A stretch of 64,000 nucleotides of DNA from Sphaerulina vaccinii (GCA_022570795.1 JAKUDP010000006.1:1240001-1304000); one strand, 5' to 3'. Counted from the stretch's first letter, positions 1-10,394 are shown. Numbers and translations are program-made. The notes: generated by a model not told the origin, from the sequence alone.

Positions 1-1092
1 TCAGCGGCAAAAGAAGGTCAGTTGATATCGAAGTTGATGTCGTGCCACGCTTCAAGCTCAGCTTTCGTAGATACTGGAGTCCACCATAAACTACAAGAAC
101 AACTTTGATCAGGCGAGCCAACTTCTCAAACAAACGGAGTCTTCTGCAATCGCGTCTTCCACTATGCGCTAGCATATTACAACATTTCACGCCATGAACT
201 TGCAGCCTTCATCCGCGACACTGACGATGGGAAAGCTAAGCCTGCCATAAGAACCACAATTTCGCAAACTCTCAAACATATGGTCCGAGACTGGTCGCAG
301 GAAGGTCATGCCGAGCGGGAAGCTACTTTCTCCTACATCCTCTCCGCATTGACTACCCATCTTCCTCCCCCAGATGGAGAGGACGACATGAAACACAACG
401 TTCTCGTGCCCGGCGCAGGTCTAGGCCGTCTTGCTCACGATATCGATCTTCTGGGACCATACATGTCTGTCACCTCGAACGAATGGTCAGCGAGTATGAA
501 TATGGCATACAGATATCTCACTTCCTCCCAAGCTGCCAACCAGGGCTCTTTCTCGCTCCATCCTTTTCTCGAGACTTGGTCTCATGCGAGAACCAGGCAC
601 GAGTTGACCAGAGCGGTTGTTATCGATCCTCCACCTCCTCTCAGTGATACAGTTCTGGTCGAAGGTGACTTCACTACCAAGTTTTTCCACGAGGAAGGAC
701 GATATGATGCAGTTGTCACACTCTTCTTCATCGATACAGCTCGAAACCTTGTCGCCTACTTAGAAACCATCCAATCTCTACTCAAGCCTGGTGGATTGTG
801 GATCAATGTTGGACCTTTGCTCTACGGTACTGCGCCGCAGGTACAACTCTCCCTGGACGAGATCGTCGCAGTCGCAGAGGCGATGGGTTTTGAGTTTGAG
901 ATCTCAGAAGTCAAGGCGGGCAGCGTCGAGGAGAGTTTGGGCGGGAAAGTGGAGCAACGAGAAGTTCTGTACAACTTCAATCAGAGTACGCTGTATAAGC
1001 ATGGTTATGTCGCGCAGTGTTGGGTCGCGAAGAAGAAAGGTGGAGAAGTGGGTAAGGGTATGTTCGGTCGGTTGAAGGAGAAGTGGATATAG
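1..1092 (+). CDS. Carnosine N-methyltransferase-like protein (N2227 family), 5' partial
   Basis: SAM-dependent methyltransferase of the N2227/CARNMT1 family, whose characterised members methylate carnosine to anserine; the substrate here is inferred. The first ATG in the clear reading frame is at 280, but the frame is open from about 109, so the N-terminus probably continues into exons left of the window. A plausible intron runs from GTCAGT at 17 to the AG at 111-112; joining 1-16 to 113 keeps the frame. Seen in the protein: a glycine-rich SAM-binding motif (VPGAGLGRLAHD), the family motif SNEWSASMN, and FFIDTARN followed by LKPGGLWINVGPLLYG, typical of the C-terminal half of this family. The stop is at 1090-1092. 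The family assignment is strong; the 5' structure is not. Confidence 0.8.
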
Positions 1093-1724
1093 TCCGATCA
1101 CAACCGTGGTAGGTACTCGGAGGCCGCATCGTGTGGTTCTGGTCAAGATATATCGATATTGCAACTCTGGACAGTATCTGGATCCTTCGAACTTCTGTAG
1201 TTGCCTGGCGTTCATGACAAATCGACAGTCCAAGCTCAATACCGACCAATCTGCAGCATCTCGGCAACTCGTCATCGCAACCTGCAGCGTTATAGCACAT
1301 GAAGTTGTTGTTTGCAAGAGTGTGGCGGCATAGCGCACGCAAATGCGGGCGGACGCGGCATGCCGAAGCGGCCGATCCTGCAGATTCGTGGGACACTTTT
1401 GCATTTCTAAGCCGTCTTGAGCTGTTTCAAGACCGATACCGTTCGCTAAGAAGCATAATATTGATCCTTCATATGGCATACTTGCAATTGGTACGATCGC
1501 AAAGGCCCTGGCACTCTTACTGCTTCGTAGTGGAAAGTCTGATCACATATCAAGGCTGGATTTAGAGAGATCGTCATGGCGCGAGCGGGGAGTATGTGTG
1601 TAGAACGTGAGTAGGTATAAGAGGCCGATAGAACGCTGTTCAGATGATAGATCAAGCATATCTCCATCACATTCAAGCTGACCATACCATCCTCTGACCA
1701 AGCCTAAGAGCCACTTCTTCCACA
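1093..1724. other. Intergenic, no gene seen
   Basis: This 632-bp stretch separates two plus-strand genes. It should hold the 3' UTR of the methyltransferase and the promoter of the MDR gene. Open frames on both strands are short and have no recognisable motifs. Confidence 0.5.
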
Positions 1725-2869
1725 ATGTCTTCGAAGCAAAACCAAGCCTGGCAAATCACTGCACCAGGCAAACTTGCATTAATCGACCTTCCCATCCCGA
1801 AACCAGCAAAGAACCAAGTTTTGGTCCGAATCCAAGCAGTGGCCCTCAATTACCGCGACATTATGGTCATCAACCACGACCCAAACTACATCGTGAAGGC
1901 CAAGCCCGACCTCGTTCCCTGCTGCGACGGCGCCGGCGTGATCGAGTCCACCGGACCCGACTCAACTTGGAAGACTGGCGACCGTGTATTCTTCCACCCC
2001 AACAACTGGCAAACAGGTTCCGATCCTCGAGGCTTTGACATCTTCCAGACTCTAGGAGGTGGTTCTTACAATGGCACACTTCAGAAATGGATCGTTGTCG
2101 ATGATGACAGACTGATCAAAGCACCTGATGGACTATCGATTGAGGAAGCAAGCACGATTTTTACTGCTGGTGTGACAGCTTGGACAGCGTTGCAGAAAGG
2201 TCTTATTGGCTTGAGGCCTGGGATGACTGTTCTGACTCAAGGCACTGGAGGGTTGAGCTGTTATGCTATTCAGGTGCGTGATAGTTGGCCAAGCTTGAAG
2301 AGTGTCTGCTGATTAAAGTGTCCAGATCGCGGCTGCGCAGGGTGCCACTGTTATAGCGACTTCGTCTTCTGACGAGAAGTTGGAAGTAGCCAAGAAGCTG
2401 GGCGCTACTCATCTGATCAACTATCGCAAGGATCCCGAGTGGGCCACGGAAGTGCTCAGAGTGACCGAAGGCAAGGGAGTCGACATTGTTGTCGAAGTTG
2501 TTGGCGCCCAGACTATTGAGCAGTCAATCAAGGCTATTCGTTACGGAGGGCTGATCTCGCTTGTTGGCATCTTGTCTGAAGATCCGAATCTTCCGGTCAA
2601 TGTCATGCCATCTCTTCTGTTTGGAGCCAAGACCAGTAAGTGAGGAACGCCTTGTCGCTTGTGGTACCTTTGACTGACCAAGCTGGTGCATAGTTCAAGG
2701 TATTCTTGGCGCAGGAAGTAAGCAATCTGGACAGGAATTGTCAGCATTCATGGAGAAGCATCAGATCCATCCTCCGATCGCGCACACATTCGCGTTTGAG
2801 CAAGCAGATCGGGCTCTGAATGCGTTGAAGAAGCTCACAGCGCCTGGCAAGATTGTCATTAGAATGTGA
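1725..2869 (+). CDS. Zinc-less MDR oxidoreductase (quinone oxidoreductase-like)
   Basis: Medium-chain dehydrogenase/reductase, NAD(P)H-dependent, probably acting on quinones or alkenals; substrate unknown. Three exons: 1725-2273, 2326-2635 and 2694-2869, with introns of 52 and 58 nt (GTGCGT..CCAG and GTAAGT..ATAG), giving 344 residues. The N-terminal GroES-like half carries NYRDIMVIN where catalytic-zinc alcohol dehydrogenases have a cysteine, so the catalytic zinc site appears absent. The Rossmann half has TQGTGGLSCYAIQ followed by AAAQGATVIATSSSDEK and KKLGATHLINY, the standard MDR cofactor region. The C-terminus (GKIVIRM) is typical. The resemblance is to the fungal YogA/C1773.06c-type subgroup. 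Subfamily is inferred from motifs only. Confidence 0.87.
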
Positions 2870-2989
2870 GCTGGCCGAGCATGGTTCTTGAAACTGCGTA
2901 TCTCTACCCATACCTCAACCTCCGTGCCGCCGAACGGACGAACAGGGTGGTCACGCCTAAACGGCTTCCTTCGGAGAAGTTCTGCTTCT

Positions 2990-4171
2990 TCAATCGCAGC
3001 TCCGAAGAAAATGTAGTCCTGCCCAGCTAGTCTTCTTCAACGCATTTGTCTTTTGCGCCTGCTTCTCAAGGTACACCTTATAGTCATCACACCAAAGTCG
3101 GACTCCTTCTGCTAGACCGACTATCGGTCTGTATCCCAACACCAGGATTGCCCGTGTGTTATCAGAGTACTGTGTTCTGACAGCATCCTTTACAGACCCA
3201 GTATCGAGTGTTTGAGGCGCGCTGGTGATCAATGTAATGACTTCCATGATCAGTGCCACTACCCACGCAAGCCACAAAGGTATGAAGACACGATATCGTG
3301 GAACATGGCCGAATTGGGTCCAGATTGCAGAGAAGAAGTCCCAGAAGTAGACCGGTTCTTGATTAGAGATGAAGAATGCCTGTCCAGCTGCAGTTTGTGT
3401 TGTCAAAAGGTTCTCAGCTGCCAGGATGTGTGCATGAACCGCGTTATCGATGTACATGAAGTCATATCTGAGCCGATTAGTCGTTTTCGGGTACTCGAGA
3501 AAGGTCATCTTCACTTACATATTGCTGCCATCCCCGACCACGAAGTAGGTCTCGCCTTTCGCGATGAGGTCGTGTATGATGCTGATAACAGCAACATCTC
3601 CCGGTCCTATTATGGTACAAGGTCGCAGAGCGCAGGCTTTCAATCCTTTGGCAGCATGGTCTGAAGATAGGACATATTGTTCTGCCATGCCCTTGGATTT
3701 GCCATAGTTCAACGTAGCCATTCCCACTGGTATGCTTTCGTTCATATTGTGGTAGTCGTGGTCGAGATCGTCGATAATCGCAGTACAGCTGCTGGTATAG
3801 ACGAACTTGCGGCATCCAATTTTCAGAGTCGCATCGAGAACATTAATCGTGCCTTGGTAATTGATGGCTTTGACCTTCTCCCACTGCTTGGGATCTCTGC
3901 TGTAGCGGTCATTTCGAGCTGGTACAATGCCTGCAGTGTGGAATACGATGTCCGGATGGAGACCTTTGAACGCTGCTTGAACACTTTCAGCTGAGGTGAT
4001 ATCGACGCGTCTCCAGCCTGCGATACGCTTCTGTACTGTCTCCTTCGGTGGTACGAGATCCAGTATGGTAATCTTCCAATACGGGTGTTTTTCAAGTAGG
4101 ATTTTGACCAAATTTCGTCCTAGGAAACCACTGCCGCCTGTGACCAGGCATTCGACTGCGCCGGTGGCCAT
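2990..4171 (-). CDS. 3-beta-hydroxysteroid dehydrogenase/C-3 sterol dehydrogenase-like protein
   Basis: Extended short-chain dehydrogenase of the 3-beta-HSD family (ERG26/NSDHL-like), NAD(P)-dependent oxidation of a sterol or similar alcohol. Two exons on the minus strand, 4171-3519 and 3467-2990, with a 51-nt intron (GTAAGT..CTCAG) give 376 residues. Visible motifs: TGGSGFLG at residues 11-18 for nucleotide binding, YTSSCTA with the catalytic serine region near 125-131, and YGKSK at 156-160 as the YxxxK active site. A hydrophobic segment (PLWLAWVVALIMEVITLI) in the C-terminal half suggests membrane association, as in ER sterol enzymes. The start was chosen at the ATG beginning MATGAVE, just before the Rossmann strand. 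True ERG26 orthology is not established, because several paralogues exist in fungi. Confidence 0.85.
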
Positions 4172-4591
4172 ACTGGCAATGCGAGAAGAGTGACAGAGAC
4201 ATGATGCGATGGAAATGGAAGCTGAAGTCAAGTCGAACTCAATGATGAAGCAAGAAGGTTCGTCCTTGCAGCAGAGAGCACTGACCACAAAGAGGCTCCG
4301 ACTTCGCATCCAGACATTTTTTACAACCACAACAGCAGCATCGATTATCACATGCCACAGCATCACATCCGCCATCACTCATCATCATTCTTGGAGACAC
4401 GATACAGAAGACAACAGTAAAATCACTCTCCGCGAGTATCGCCAAGCCTCGCAATCGTCCAAATATCGCCGCCACCAGCTTCTTGATAGTACGTCAAGTC
4501 TACACTTCAAGGTAGGTCCGCTCGATTGACTGGATGATGAAGATCTGTTTCGTACACTTTGCTTGTGAAGAGTACCTAGCTACGCCCCAGC
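4172..4591. promoter_or_regulatory. Divergent intergenic region
   Basis: This 420-bp stretch lies between the minus-strand sterol dehydrogenase and the plus-strand acetyltransferase and should contain both promoters. I see no TATA box or clear factor site. The open frames inside it lack coding character. Confidence 0.4.
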
Positions 4592-5290
4592 ATGAAGATC
4601 AACGAACATATTGCCCTATCCACTCCCTCGGTACTACTCGTTCCATACAGTAAACACCATGTCTCAACCTACCACACCTGGATGCAAGATCCAGAACTCC
4701 AAGCCGCCACAGCCTCCGAACCTCTGAGCATGGAAGAAGAATATGTCATGCAGACATCCTGGAGAACAGACAACGACAAGTTGACATTCATTATTTGTAA
4801 ACCACTGGAATCAACAACTTCAGCTTCTGTGCAAGCCACAATCGACGATGCACCTGATCGAATGATAGGAGATATCAATCTCTTCCTCTTCCCACAGGAA
4901 GATAACGATGACAATGTCACGATCGAAGGTGCAGTAGTCGGAGAAATCGAACTAATGATCGCCATCAAATCCCTCCAGCGAAAAGGCTATGGACGAGCAG
5001 CTTTACTGACCTTTATTGATTACGTTTTGGACACGTGGAATTCAATTGGGTCGGAGTACTCACAAGCAACGCGACCCTTCACTCACCTGGCATATTTGAG
5101 AGTCAAGATCAATGAGAGTAACGTTGGCAGTATGAAGCTGTTCGAGAGCGCTGGCTTCATGCAAATTGGAGAGGGACCGAACTACTTCGGTGAAATTGAG
5201 TTGAGATGGAAGCCGGACTTTGATGCACTGCGACGAAATAGGGGAAGGAACGGAGTGATGGACTTGAGGTATGTCGTCGGGGAGGTATAG
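4592..5290 (+). CDS. GNAT N-acetyltransferase, NAT9-like
   Basis: Acetyl-CoA-dependent N-acetyltransferase of the NAT9 subgroup, 232 residues, uninterrupted. The N-terminus MKINEHIAL, followed by a segment reading VLLVPYSKHHVSTYHTWM and then MEEEYVMQ, matches the NAT9 pattern (substrate-side helices). The CoA pyrophosphate-binding loop is visible as QRKGYGRAAL near residues 129-138, and the family C-terminal pattern N..S..LFESAGF is at about residues 178-189. NAT9 is linked to microtubule function in animals; the fungal substrate is unknown. It shares a divergent promoter region with the sterol dehydrogenase gene. Confidence 0.85.
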   Translation: MKINEHIALSTPSVLLVPYSKHHVSTYHTWMQDPELQAATASEPLSMEEEYVMQTSWRTDNDKLTFIICKPLESTTSASVQATIDDAPDRMIGDINLFLFPQEDNDDNVTIEGAVVGEIELMIAIKSLQRKGYGRAALLTFIDYVLDTWNSIGSEYSQATRPFTHLAYLRVKINESNVGSMKLFESAGFMQIGEGPNYFGEIELRWKPDFDALRRNRGRNGVMDLRYVVGEV

Positions 5291-5433
5291 AGAGGTCGCT
5301 ATCTCGAGGAACGTGTCCGTGTCAGCATACTTACGAACTAGGCCGTGTATGGCCCCTTATGGTATGATACTTACGAGTCAAGGGCAACGGATTGATCGAC
5401 TTGATACTACGATGAAGTATGTTTGATTCAGCT

Positions 5434-6075
5434 TCATAGACTCATCAAATAGTGATCGACATACTCCCAGTCTTCCATCTTCTTCAACAGCGTCTCATAC
5501 TCCTTGCCCAAAGCAATACCATCTACTAGAGATCCCGGCACATCCGGACACTCTTCTACAGAGCCATACTCGACCGCGCCAAAGTCACGTAATACATCGC
5601 ATCTTTCTTCCATCGTCCTACACAATCCCAGCCTTGACCAATCATTCGGCTTCATAGGCGGAGCATCGGGCAAGTCACCGGAATATGGCCAATTCTCAGC
5701 CCAGGTTTTCAGAACGAGGACGCCTCCTGTACCAGAATAGCCAATGTCCAGGTCTGGCGGATAGTGATGGCCGTAATAGTATTCTCCTTCAATGTTGTGG
5801 CGCTCATATAGCTGTATATTGGGCCACCAACGACCACCGATCTGCATCAGACGCAGAGCTAGATCATCTTCCACAGTTGCATCATCAGAAGTCCTTTGCG
5901 TCGCATTCGAAACAATCGTCGGAGGAGTCAAGCTTAGCCAATCCAATTCTACTCTCGTGATATGCTTTCGTACAAGTCCGCCTGCTGATGGATATGCGAA
6001 GACTTGTGAGGTACTGAGACTGTGCAGTATCCTTGGCTTGTTGGCGTCGAGGACCACTTGGGACTGCATCGCCAT
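5434..6075 (-). CDS. Uncharacterised protein, 213 residues
   Basis: A single open frame starting at MAMQSQ. No family recognised. It is acidic and rich in aromatic residues in its second half (YYYGHHYPPD, KTWAENWPYSG), with scattered cysteines, no signal peptide and no membrane segment. The frame stays open upstream to 6153, but that part overlaps another open frame on the same strand (6116-6370), so the first ATG after that frame's stop was chosen. The two genes would then be only 40 bp apart, which is tight for a fungus. I tried to join them by splicing and found no usable intron. Coding status is likely from frame length; function unknown. Confidence 0.6.
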   Translation of the reverse strand: MAMQSQVVLDANKPRILHSLSTSQVFAYPSAGGLVRKHITRVELDWLSLTPPTIVSNATQRTSDDATVEDDLALRLMQIGGRWWPNIQLYERHNIEGEYYYGHHYPPDLDIGYSGTGGVLVLKTWAENWPYSGDLPDAPPMKPNDWSRLGLCRTMEERCDVLRDFGAVEYGSVEECPDVPGSLVDGIALGKEYETLLKKMEDWEYVDHYLMSL

Positions 6076-6115
6076 AGAAGTGAACAGAGCGGAAGCAGCT
6101 GTAGTGTACTTGCTC

Positions 6116-6370
6116 TCACTTCCTCCACAACAGCGTCCTAAGTCCAGTCCCAATGATCATGGACAATCCGATAAACAGCAGTGTCTGCTTGATCTGTCTC
6201 TTCCTTTTCGCCTTCCCAATCTCTCCTCTCAACCTCTCATCTGCTGCTCTGTTGTTCGGATCGTTCGGATCATGCCAAAGACATCTATGGAGTCCGGTTG
6301 AACCCTGTACGTGCACAACTTGGTATTTGGGAATGTAAGGTGTGCTGAGACACTTGTTGGGGCCAGTCAT
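6116..6370 (-). CDS. Small single-pass, possibly tail-anchored membrane protein
   Basis: An 84-residue open frame starting MTGPNKCLST. A charged segment (KAKRKRQIKQ) directly precedes a hydrophobic stretch (TLLFIGLSMIIGTGL) ending five to six residues from the C-terminus, the layout of a tail-anchored or small single-pass protein. No family recognised. An in-frame ATG further upstream (6403) is possible. It sits immediately upstream of, and co-directional with, the uncharacterised 213-residue gene. Confidence 0.45.
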   Translation of the reverse strand: MTGPNKCLSTPYIPKYQVVHVQGSTGLHRCLWHDPNDPNNRAADERLRGEIGKAKRKRQIKQTLLFIGLSMIIGTGLRTLLWRK

Positions 6371-6658
6371 CGTTGATGTTGGGAGCATAAGGCGGTCTAT
6401 CATTTAGCTGAAGTAGTGATTGTCTGCCTAGTCCAAGTTGGCATACTGGTGCCTGATCAGGCGCTCGTGTGAGGAGGATTGCAGAAAACTCTCTGCAGGT
6501 CAATCAGTATCTCTCTTCTGCAAGTGCGTCAATATCCAAGGTGCTTGGTTGGACAAGAACAGTTGATGGCGACTTAGGTTCGCATTCGAGCTATCCACCT
6601 AGTCTGAATGCTTGCGTTCGGCAATGTCATAAATCATCATTCTTGCTTAGGAACGCAA

Positions 6659-7783
6659 TCATAAGTTCCAAACCACAACCCTGCCATCCACACCTGCGGA
6701 GCTGATCTGGCTTACAGATCCAGTGCCACCACCATTGTAAGCACGGATCTTGTTGATCGTGTTCTGGTGCACAGTCCTCAACTTGGTATCATCGACCGAG
6801 CCTCCACCTCTTCCCTTCAGATCCATAGATCTGAACATGTTCAATGCACTCTCCTCTCGCACAACGCCCTGGCCAGGTCCGGCACCAGCTTTCTCGAGAG
6901 AACCGGTAAGCTGCCATCCTGAAACTGAACCACCAAATTTGTAGACTTCGCAATCATATCCTGCACAGACGATCTCGCTTTCGCTGATCCAGAGGAGATC
7001 TGCGAAAGGCAGAAGCTGAGTATTGATCGAGATCACAGCTGATGGCGGCTGTTCGGGACCAGAAGGATAGACGACCGTGATACTGCTGTCGTGTGCAGTG
7101 AAAGCCAAAGCATCGCCTGATGGAGAGAAAGCCACGCTGTGTACCCAACCTGCAGTCGAGTTGAGGTATTCTCCGCAGACAGTGTTGAATGGTAGACGTT
7201 CACCCCAGACACTAGCTTCAGGGCGCTGGTCTGTTCCCTTGATGAAGGAGGAGAAGACTCGAGCATGTCCGTCCGTAGATCCTGCTGCTAGAAGGACGGA
7301 GTTCGGGTGCCATGCCACAGATGTGACTGTCGAGCGCAATGGCTTCTTCAAGTGCTTCGACACCCACCAGTCGTTCTCTTCCTCGAAGTAGCAGACTGCA
7401 ATGATCCGAGCTCCACTTCCCACGGCAAACTTGGACTCGTTTGGAGACCATCGCACGCATGTAGCTGCTCTGTTGATACGCAACAGCACCAATGTTGGCT
7501 TCCAGCCTCCCTGTGGTGAAGGTTCCCAGACGTATGCATTTCTGTCCTGAGAGCATGTGACGATTCTTCCCGAAGACGGAGCAATGTCTACGCCTGTGAC
7601 GGTCTTGTCGTGGCCTCGAAGTTCGTCCTGGAGAGCGAACTTGCCAGCAGACTTGGTAGAGTAGAGCTCGACATTGGAGTCGCGAGTGACGGCCAGAGTG
7701 CTGCGGTCGGCGGAGAAGGAATGGTCGGCGATGGGAGCGTGGAAGAGGTGGTGGACTGAAGGGGATGGGGATGGGGATGCCAT
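6659..7783 (-). CDS. ARC40: Arp2/3 complex subunit 1 (ARPC1/Arc40), WD40 protein
   Basis: Beta-propeller subunit of the Arp2/3 complex, which nucleates branched actin at endocytic patches. Single exon, 374 residues. WD repeats are readable in order, for example HDKTVTGVDIAPSSGRIVTC, NAYVWEP, AATCVRWSPNESKFAVGSG and VTSVAWHPNSVLLAAGSTDGHARVFSS, the last two being highly typical of ARPC1. The acidic-free insert near residue 300 (GAGPGQGVVREESALNMFR) matches the ARPC1 loop that contacts actin. The C-terminus ends in DGRVVVWNL. It is divergently arranged with the RRM gene at 8076. Confidence 0.95.
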   Translation of the reverse strand: MASPSPSPSVHHLFHAPIADHSFSADRSTLAVTRDSNVELYSTKSAGKFALQDELRGHDKTVTGVDIAPSSGRIVTCSQDRNAYVWEPSPQGGWKPTLVLLRINRAATCVRWSPNESKFAVGSGARIIAVCYFEEENDWWVSKHLKKPLRSTVTSVAWHPNSVLLAAGSTDGHARVFSSFIKGTDQRPEASVWGERLPFNTVCGEYLNSTAGWVHSVAFSPSGDALAFTAHDSSITVVYPSGPEQPPSAVISINTQLLPFADLLWISESEIVCAGYDCEVYKFGGSVSGWQLTGSLEKAGAGPGQGVVREESALNMFRSMDLKGRGGGSVDDTKLRTVHQNTINKIRAYNGGGTGSVSQISSAGVDGRVVVWNL

Positions 7784-8075
7784 GTTTAACAGAGACTAGA
7801 CAGGAGGGGAGATGTCTCTACTGTCAATGTCGTTGTTCCGTGATGTTGTTGTTGCAGAGTAGAAACGAAGCTGCCTGGCCTGGCCTGGCAAGAAGTGACG
7901 ACTTACCTTTACCTCATCCAGCAGACCAGTCAATGGAAGTGGCAGTGAAGTGGGATCGGCTTTTGATGCTCCGACTAACCTGCGGACGCTTCACTTTTCG
8001 ACATTTCAACATCTCAACATCTACATGTACCTACTCGACCACCACAGCACACATACCACGAAAGGATTGCGCAAC

Positions 8076-8742
8076 ATGGCCACCACCACAGAAGTCGCGA
8101 CACGAACGCCCCCGAGTCAATCGCTCTACATCCAAAACCTGCCCGAGAAACTGCAAAAGCACGACCTGAAGCGAAATCTGTACATGCTCTTCACCACATA
8201 TGGCCCAGTCCTCGACATCACAGCTGTGAAGAGCTCGAAGATGCGAGGGCAGGCGCACGTCTTGTTCAGAGATACGAACACAGCTACTCAGGCGATGCGA
8301 CATACACAAGGAATGGACTTCTTTGGGAGGGAACTGGTGAGTCCTTCAATGTTGCTGAGAAGCGAAGGACAAGAGTGCTAACAAGGGTACGCAGAAAATC
8401 AGCTACGCAAAAAGCCGATCACACACCCTCGCGAAACTCACTGGGACATTCCACGAAGAACAAGAAGCTGAGAAAGCCGCAAAGAATGCACCCACAACTA
8501 CAGCACCAGGATCCTCACTACCTGCTCCTCCTGGAGGTCTGCCTCCTCCACCTGGACTACCGCAGAAATCGAACGGAGGAATACCGAAGCCGCCTGGACT
8601 GGAAGTTGCGAAAAATGGGGCAGAGAATGCGCCTAGTCCACTGAAGAGACGGAGAGATGAAAGTGATGAAGAAGAGGGAGGCGACGCGGCTATGGAAGAG
8701 GATAGTGATGGTGGAGAAATGGATATGAGTGATAGTGATTGA
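8076..8742 (+). CDS. MSL1: U1A/U2B''-type snRNP protein with one RRM
   Basis: Splicing factor of the U1A/U2B''/SNF family that binds U2 (or U1) snRNA in the nucleus. Two exons, 8076-8336 and 8395-8742, with a 58-nt intron (GTGAGT..GCTAAC..GCAG) give 202 residues. RNP2 (SLYIQNLPEK) is near residue 14 and RNP1 (MRGQAHVLF) near 60. The family signature DLKRNLYMLFTTYGPVLDI lies between them, and KISYAKSRSH follows the splice junction. The tail is proline-rich, then basic (LKRRRDE), then acidic. There is no second RRM, as in yeast Msl1 and unlike animal proteins. U2 versus U1 specificity cannot be decided here. Confidence 0.9.
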
Positions 8743-9243
8743 GGGGCAGATCACTTGAGGAAAGAGACGAAGTTCCGCAAAGACAGAACGACTCCACGCG
8801 AGAATTAGGCGCTGAGACATTCTCAAAAGTCACCGAAAACGAGCAAGGAGTGCACACGTTGTCACAAAGACTCCAAAGAAAGCTCAAAAAGGACTCCTAC
8901 TAGGCCGACACGCCTGCTGTGCCGAGTTGCTGCATTCAAGACGGAGAAGCTTGACACGGAATGAGCAGTAGGTATACTGTATCACCGCTTCACATGGTCC
9001 ATGGTCTAACATTTCCACGAAGTACGAATTCTTGATCAAGGGCTTTTGCGTTCGCACGCGAGTTGTGGACGCTTGACTTAGTCGTGCATCTTCGACCATG
9101 TGAGGTGAAGTGAGGTCAAAGTTCTTCCTTCTTTCCACAACGAATTCTTTCCACAACCACACCTGCGCTTTCTATACAGTCTTAAGGCAGGTACATTGGA
9201 GAGGCAATCGTCACGTTAATCTGAATCCGAGCCCTCCGCAGGG

Positions 9244-9250
9244 TATATAA
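9244..9250 (+). promoter_or_regulatory. TATA box
   Basis: TATATAA in the context GGGTATATAAACCC, about 60 bp upstream of the foldable segment. Such clean TATA boxes are rare among the other intergenic regions here, so something may be transcribed rightward from about 9275-9300. Confidence 0.4.
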
Positions 9251-9296
9251 ACCCACCCACGACCGCCTACACCAAACACCGCCGAGAGACCGAGAG

Positions 9297-9420
9297 ATGC
9301 ACCTACCGACTCAGAGAAGCTATCTACCTGCAGACACAGTCCGTTCTGTGTTGGTCGACATTCTACGAACTATGTCCGCAGGCCGGTAGCTTCTCTGATT
9401 AGCGATTGAATCTGCGTTAC
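9297..9420 (+). ncRNA. Candidate structured RNA
   Basis: Arms 9311-9322 and 9387-9398 form a perfect 12-bp stem. Inside it, 9327-9331 pairs with 9378-9382, and two further hairpins are possible: 9334-9339 with 9346-9351 (6 bp) and 9357-9361 with 9372-9376 (5 bp). Together they make a closed multi-branch shape. A TATA box lies upstream. I could not match it to a known spliceosomal, SRP or RNase P RNA, and the ends are guesses. It may also be a chance fold. Confidence 0.3.
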
Positions 9421-9542
9421 TGGTCTGTCTGGCTACTAGGTGGCATGGTGACGTGGTCAGTGCGTGGAGAATGAGGTGAAGTAGGTTCTCAGATTAGGTC
9501 TATGGGACTACAGGAAGACAGCAGTAGGTTAATATGAGGTGA

Positions 9543-10394
9543 TCAGGCTGCACGTCCTCCCTTGCACCGATGGCAGCAGAGCGCGATAGCCGTGATCAGT
9601 GCGAAGAGAGCCAACACCACTCCACCCAGGATGCAAGCGGCCGCCAACGGATGATCTTCGATCCATATACCGATGGCGGTGAGGAAGCCTTTCCAGGAGG
9701 GCTGGAGAGCGAGGTCGTGACGCGAAAGCTGTGCGGCGAAGGTAGCGTACGTATCCGCGTTGGTGATGTTCCTCCCCCCAGTGTTTGCCATGGCCGTGAT
9801 CATTGCATGCGCCCGCATGCGGTTCGAAGACTTTTTGCCGAAGGACTTGGTGCACACAGTGATTTCGTCTCGATCATGGTCAGGCGAGTCTTCTGGCTTG
9901 TACTGGCTGAACATCTTCAAGCATTTTTTTGAGCAGTAGCGATCGTCCTTGTCTTGAGGCTGAGAACAATTCCACATAGGTTGCTGCTAGGAGGCTTGGA
10001 TGGCAGTGTAAACGTCTGAAGAAGTCAGTCAGTATGCAAGTATCTCCGGTGTGTGGGTGAGGGCAGAATGTGCTGGGCGTGACCTCGAGGGGCTTGGTGG
10101 CTTACCGAAGACGTGGAGAGACTCGCTTGCGTTGAAGTATCTGGTCATAAGGTCTTGAGCATGGCTTACAGAGATGTGGGCTGGTTTGTCCGTGAGGTTG
10201 ACTGGGGCGCCGTCCTTGAAGGATAGAACGAGGTCCAGTTGGTCTGTGGCAAGCTGGTAGGCATTCTGCATACTGCTGCGCTGATCTTCGGCGCATGAGA
10301 TGTTATAGGCCAGGTTGGGTAGAATCTTCTCTGCATTGATGGATCTTGCGAGCAGCGATGCTGAGGTGACCAGTAGTAGCGTAGTCGAGATCAT
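9543..10394 (-). pseudogene. Deuterolysin (M35)-like secreted/anchored protein, probably broken
   Basis: Exon 1 (10394-10106) encodes a signal peptide (MISTTLLLVTSASLLARSINA) and an N-terminal domain with NISCAEDQR and TRYFNASESLHVF, and ends at a good donor (GTAAGC). The 3' part (9977-9543) encodes a cysteine-containing domain (MWNCSQ, RYCSKKC, ITVCTKSF), NITNADTYATFA, which recalls the NADSYA motif of M35 deuterolysins, and a C-terminal membrane segment (AAACILGGVVLALFALITAIALCC). The catalytic HExxH is missing. Joining the donor to the acceptor at about 10015 keeps the frame, but a TAG at 9988-9986 interrupts it ten codons on; no alternative acceptor in the right phase was found. So either an inactive, disrupted paralogue or an unusual splice form. 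Confidence 0.5.

Larger units (their letters stand above)
8743..9542. other. Intergenic with TATA box and possible structured RNA
   Basis: 800 bp without a convincing protein gene. It contains TATATAA at 9244-9250 and the foldable segment at 9311-9398 listed separately. A 30-codon frame starts at 9297, but its coding value is doubtful. Confidence 0.4.

Noticed and set aside
6085..6125. Apparent GTGAG..ACAG intron joining 6116-6370 to 5434-6075
   Set aside because: It would be only 21 nt, below any usable fungal intron, and the joined frame does not continue into the downstream protein.
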